From: Branchiostoma floridae
Lineage: Eukaryota > Chordata > Leptocardii > Amphioxiformes > Branchiostomatidae
DNA: 64,000 bases
Assembly (NCBI RefSeq): GCF_000003815.2
Contig: NC_049986.1
Location: 14,335,933 to 14,399,932 of the forward strand
Direction: 5' to 3'
How positions within the stretch are numbered: the stretch's first letter is position 1; the number at the start of each line of letters is the position of its first letter. Positions 61,881-64,000 of this stretch are shown one piece after another. The notes beneath the pieces were generated by a model, which searched no databases, was not told where the DNA came from, and saw only the letters and a program-made list of their open reading frames with translations. The position numbers were made by a program, and so were the translations under genes.

Positions 61881-62459
61881 AATTCCGCACACTAGATAGT
61901 ACAAGACTTTATGTTTTCCTTATCTTCAAATCAAGAACCGCATATAGGCCGTATATATTGCTTGTAGCATCTTACTCTACTCTTATGTTCTGTGCTACGC
62001 ATTTTAAGTTGAAACGCTACTAAGTAAGTATGAAAATGAATATCCATTCCTAAGCAAGCCATTGATAGGGAATTTATGCAGAAGGGATTGATGCGGATTT
62101 TCATTACCCGAGAAAACGATGAACAAGAAAGCCAACTGTATATGACGTCAGCAAAATTCGATAGCCCAGATCAATGTTTAGCATCTTTTTATCATCAACA
62201 GATACATTCTCCTTTATACAATGGTCTTTAGATCCATCTGTTATTTTGGTCTATCGCAGTTTATGCAAAATGTATAGATAGGGCCGTTCAAAAGGCGATG
62301 GGGGGCATATTCTGTCATTATTGCTTTTTTTACGACACCGCTTTTTTATTGCTTCTCTAAATAAAAGAAATTCACCCAGACATCAAGTCCATTGCTTCTA
62401 TCTATAAGGTATTTTATCGTATATATCGCTTTCTTTATATATGACATATTTGTATAATA

Positions 62460-62910
62460 CATCGTTAATAGGAGCCCTACAGACGGGACGGAGTTTATTG
62501 GCCATGTGTTACTTTACAGCACTTGGCATTCTTGAAACAAACACAAACGACAGCTGTGTGAGTTTATGTCCTCCCAATGCGGCAGGCCGTTTTGACGCAA
62601 CCACAAAGAATCAATGACCACAATACTTATAGTACATGCAGACTGTTTTATGGGTCCTCCGGGGCCCCAATAAACGTTACAACCTGTGTGGCCAATAAAC
62701 GTCATTTTTACAGGGCCTTTGACGACCGTTTTTACTGCATCACAGACATACAAAGCATGACTGTCTCCATGCGGGATATAACGAGCTTCCCTCCGGACTC
62801 GGCTGTGATCACGGGAAGATACCATTGCCTGGCCATTCATTTGGTCTATTGTTGCTTGGAGCACGATTGTTGTGCCATAATGTAAGGCACAATAAGGGAC
62901 ACAACAGGAG
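62460..62910. promoter_or_regulatory. Candidate conserved block 6 with repeated CCAATAAAC sites
   Basis: Three CCAATAAA-type sites occur: TTTATTGGCCA at 62492-62502, CCCCAATAAACGTTA near 62665 and GGCCAATAAACGTCA near 62691. This word suits Cdx and posterior Hox proteins. Long frames are open on both strands (62514-62936 minus, 62577-62885 plus), as happens when conserved DNA is poor in stop triplets, but neither looks like a protein. Confidence 0.4.
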
Positions 62911-64000
62911 TAGGGAGAATGGCTTATATCCATCATCGATAGTGGAAGGGATGGACAACAATGTTCCCCAACTTCTCTTTTTTATCATAATCTAACCTCT
63001 TTAAATTTAAGGGTCCGTCATGGATGGAGAATGGGAGGGAATGTTTATTGATGGACGTTTAAACATCCTCTTTACTTGCAATTGTCAGAGGATAAACATC
63101 GTGTGTGGCAGAAACTATGGGATCGACGACAATTTCTTCGATACGTTTTACCGTTTGGGTATATGGATACAAGTTACTACGCATAAGTTAGGTCTTTATT
63201 GATGGTAAGGCACCCTTTTGTCAAGTAATTTGAATTTAGAGACTGCATTTAGGCTAGAGTAGTCACATGTCAACATCAACTTTCATGATTCGACTGGATG
63301 CCATCAATCTTGAGAAGACCTCTACAACCCTGTTGTTTCAAGTTGATATGGTAGTATCATGGCACCCGTTGGAATTATGGAAGCTGATGTTATAGTATCA
63401 TAGAGCCAGACGACGTCGACCAATCAGATGACTCCGTATACACCTCAGAGCACCCTATACACCTCAGGGTGGGTCATTAACGCTATATTGTTTGTCCGTC
63501 TGTATTTCCCCTATTACTTGCAATTAGCCTGTGGAAAAGAATTTGCAATAAACTTATCATTATCAAAAAGAACCTTCAAAATGACTGACACTGCAGTAGC
63601 GCTGGCGAGGTGAGAGGGGAAAAAGTTAAGAAGTGGTCTCAAAGATGACATTTCTAATCCACGTCGGTAGAGGCGCCCTTAATTTCCAAACAGATGTTTG
63701 GTTTCCCCACACTTCAAGTTGTGCGTTTGTAATAGAGATACAAGGAAACTAAACCGTTGTCGTTGTAAACATTGTAAATGTTATTTTCACTTCACTACGT
63801 TCACAAAGAGAGAACCAGCAAGAAGGTGTGGCCTTGGAACTAGTAACAACCTTTGTCGAGTTTTAACGACAACGCTAACCGCTTAATTAAACACCGGTCG
63901 GTGATTATATGGACAGTTAACGACTCGCCGGTGATTACTTGGACCATTTCTAATGATCATTGATAACTTACCTGTGTTCATTGGGACCATTGTAAGAAAA
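62911..64000. other. Window end, no gene seen
   Basis: Mixed AT-rich sequence follows, with a small duplication of ATACACCTCAG (63437 and 63459) and a duplicated GGTGATTATATGGAC/GGTGATTACTTGGAC pair (63900-63945). No supported feature. Confidence 0.4.

Noticed and set aside
62514..62936. Overlapping 140- and 102-residue frames
   Set aside because: No domain, no splice context, and cysteine/histidine content typical of chance frames. Listed instead as a candidate conserved block.

Overview
The window is animal nuclear DNA with intron-rich, vertebrate-like genes. The best guess is an amphioxus (Branchiostoma). The reasons are single-copy orthologues of vertebrate genes with high identity, the linkage of ANKRD45 and KLHL20 in the same head-to-head order I know from human chromosome 1, many short MITEs, and minisatellites sitting on exon-intron junctions. 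The species call is inference. I saw no bacterial, viral, tRNA or rRNA feature.

Layout. (1) 1.66-15.6 kb, + strand: RAPGEF1 (C3G), a Rap1/R-Ras exchange factor, with at least 19 coding exons, one exon cut by a 234-base N gap, and one AT-AC (U12-type) intron in the REM domain. Its 3'UTR runs to a poly(A) signal at 18.42 kb. (2) 18.5-25 kb: decayed tandem repeats, several MITEs with clear target-site duplications, and a three-exon minus-strand gene (19.5-23.0 kb) of unknown function. (3) 25.4-35.4 kb: two convergent copies of a NEU1-type lysosomal sialidase. Both carry the same promoter-start block (a TCACATGA E-box just upstream of a TISU-like ATGGCGG start), the same C-terminal YGxL tail, and a pair of 183-nt tandem exons separated by only 46 or 38 nt, which fits mutually exclusive splicing. 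(4) 37.8-48.6 kb: ANKRD45 (minus) and KLHL20 (plus) fire from a shared promoter about 0.3 kb wide with CRE palindromes. KLHL20 is complete (586 residues: BTB, BACK, six kelch repeats). (5) 50.4-64 kb: no gene that I can support. It holds old transposon copies and several GC-richer, complex blocks that look like conserved regulatory DNA, probably serving a gene beyond the window.

The most unusual theme is tandem copying of splice sites. In RAPGEF1 the donor of one intron is present five times and its acceptor three or four times. In sialidase A one donor is repeated about six to seven times. In KLHL20 one donor appears three times. In each case checked, using a downstream donor (or, in RAPGEF1, an upstream acceptor) brings an in-frame stop, so the outermost exon-proximal site must be chosen. 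Exon coordinates below come from reading frames, GT/AG sites and phase bookkeeping by eye, not from transcripts.
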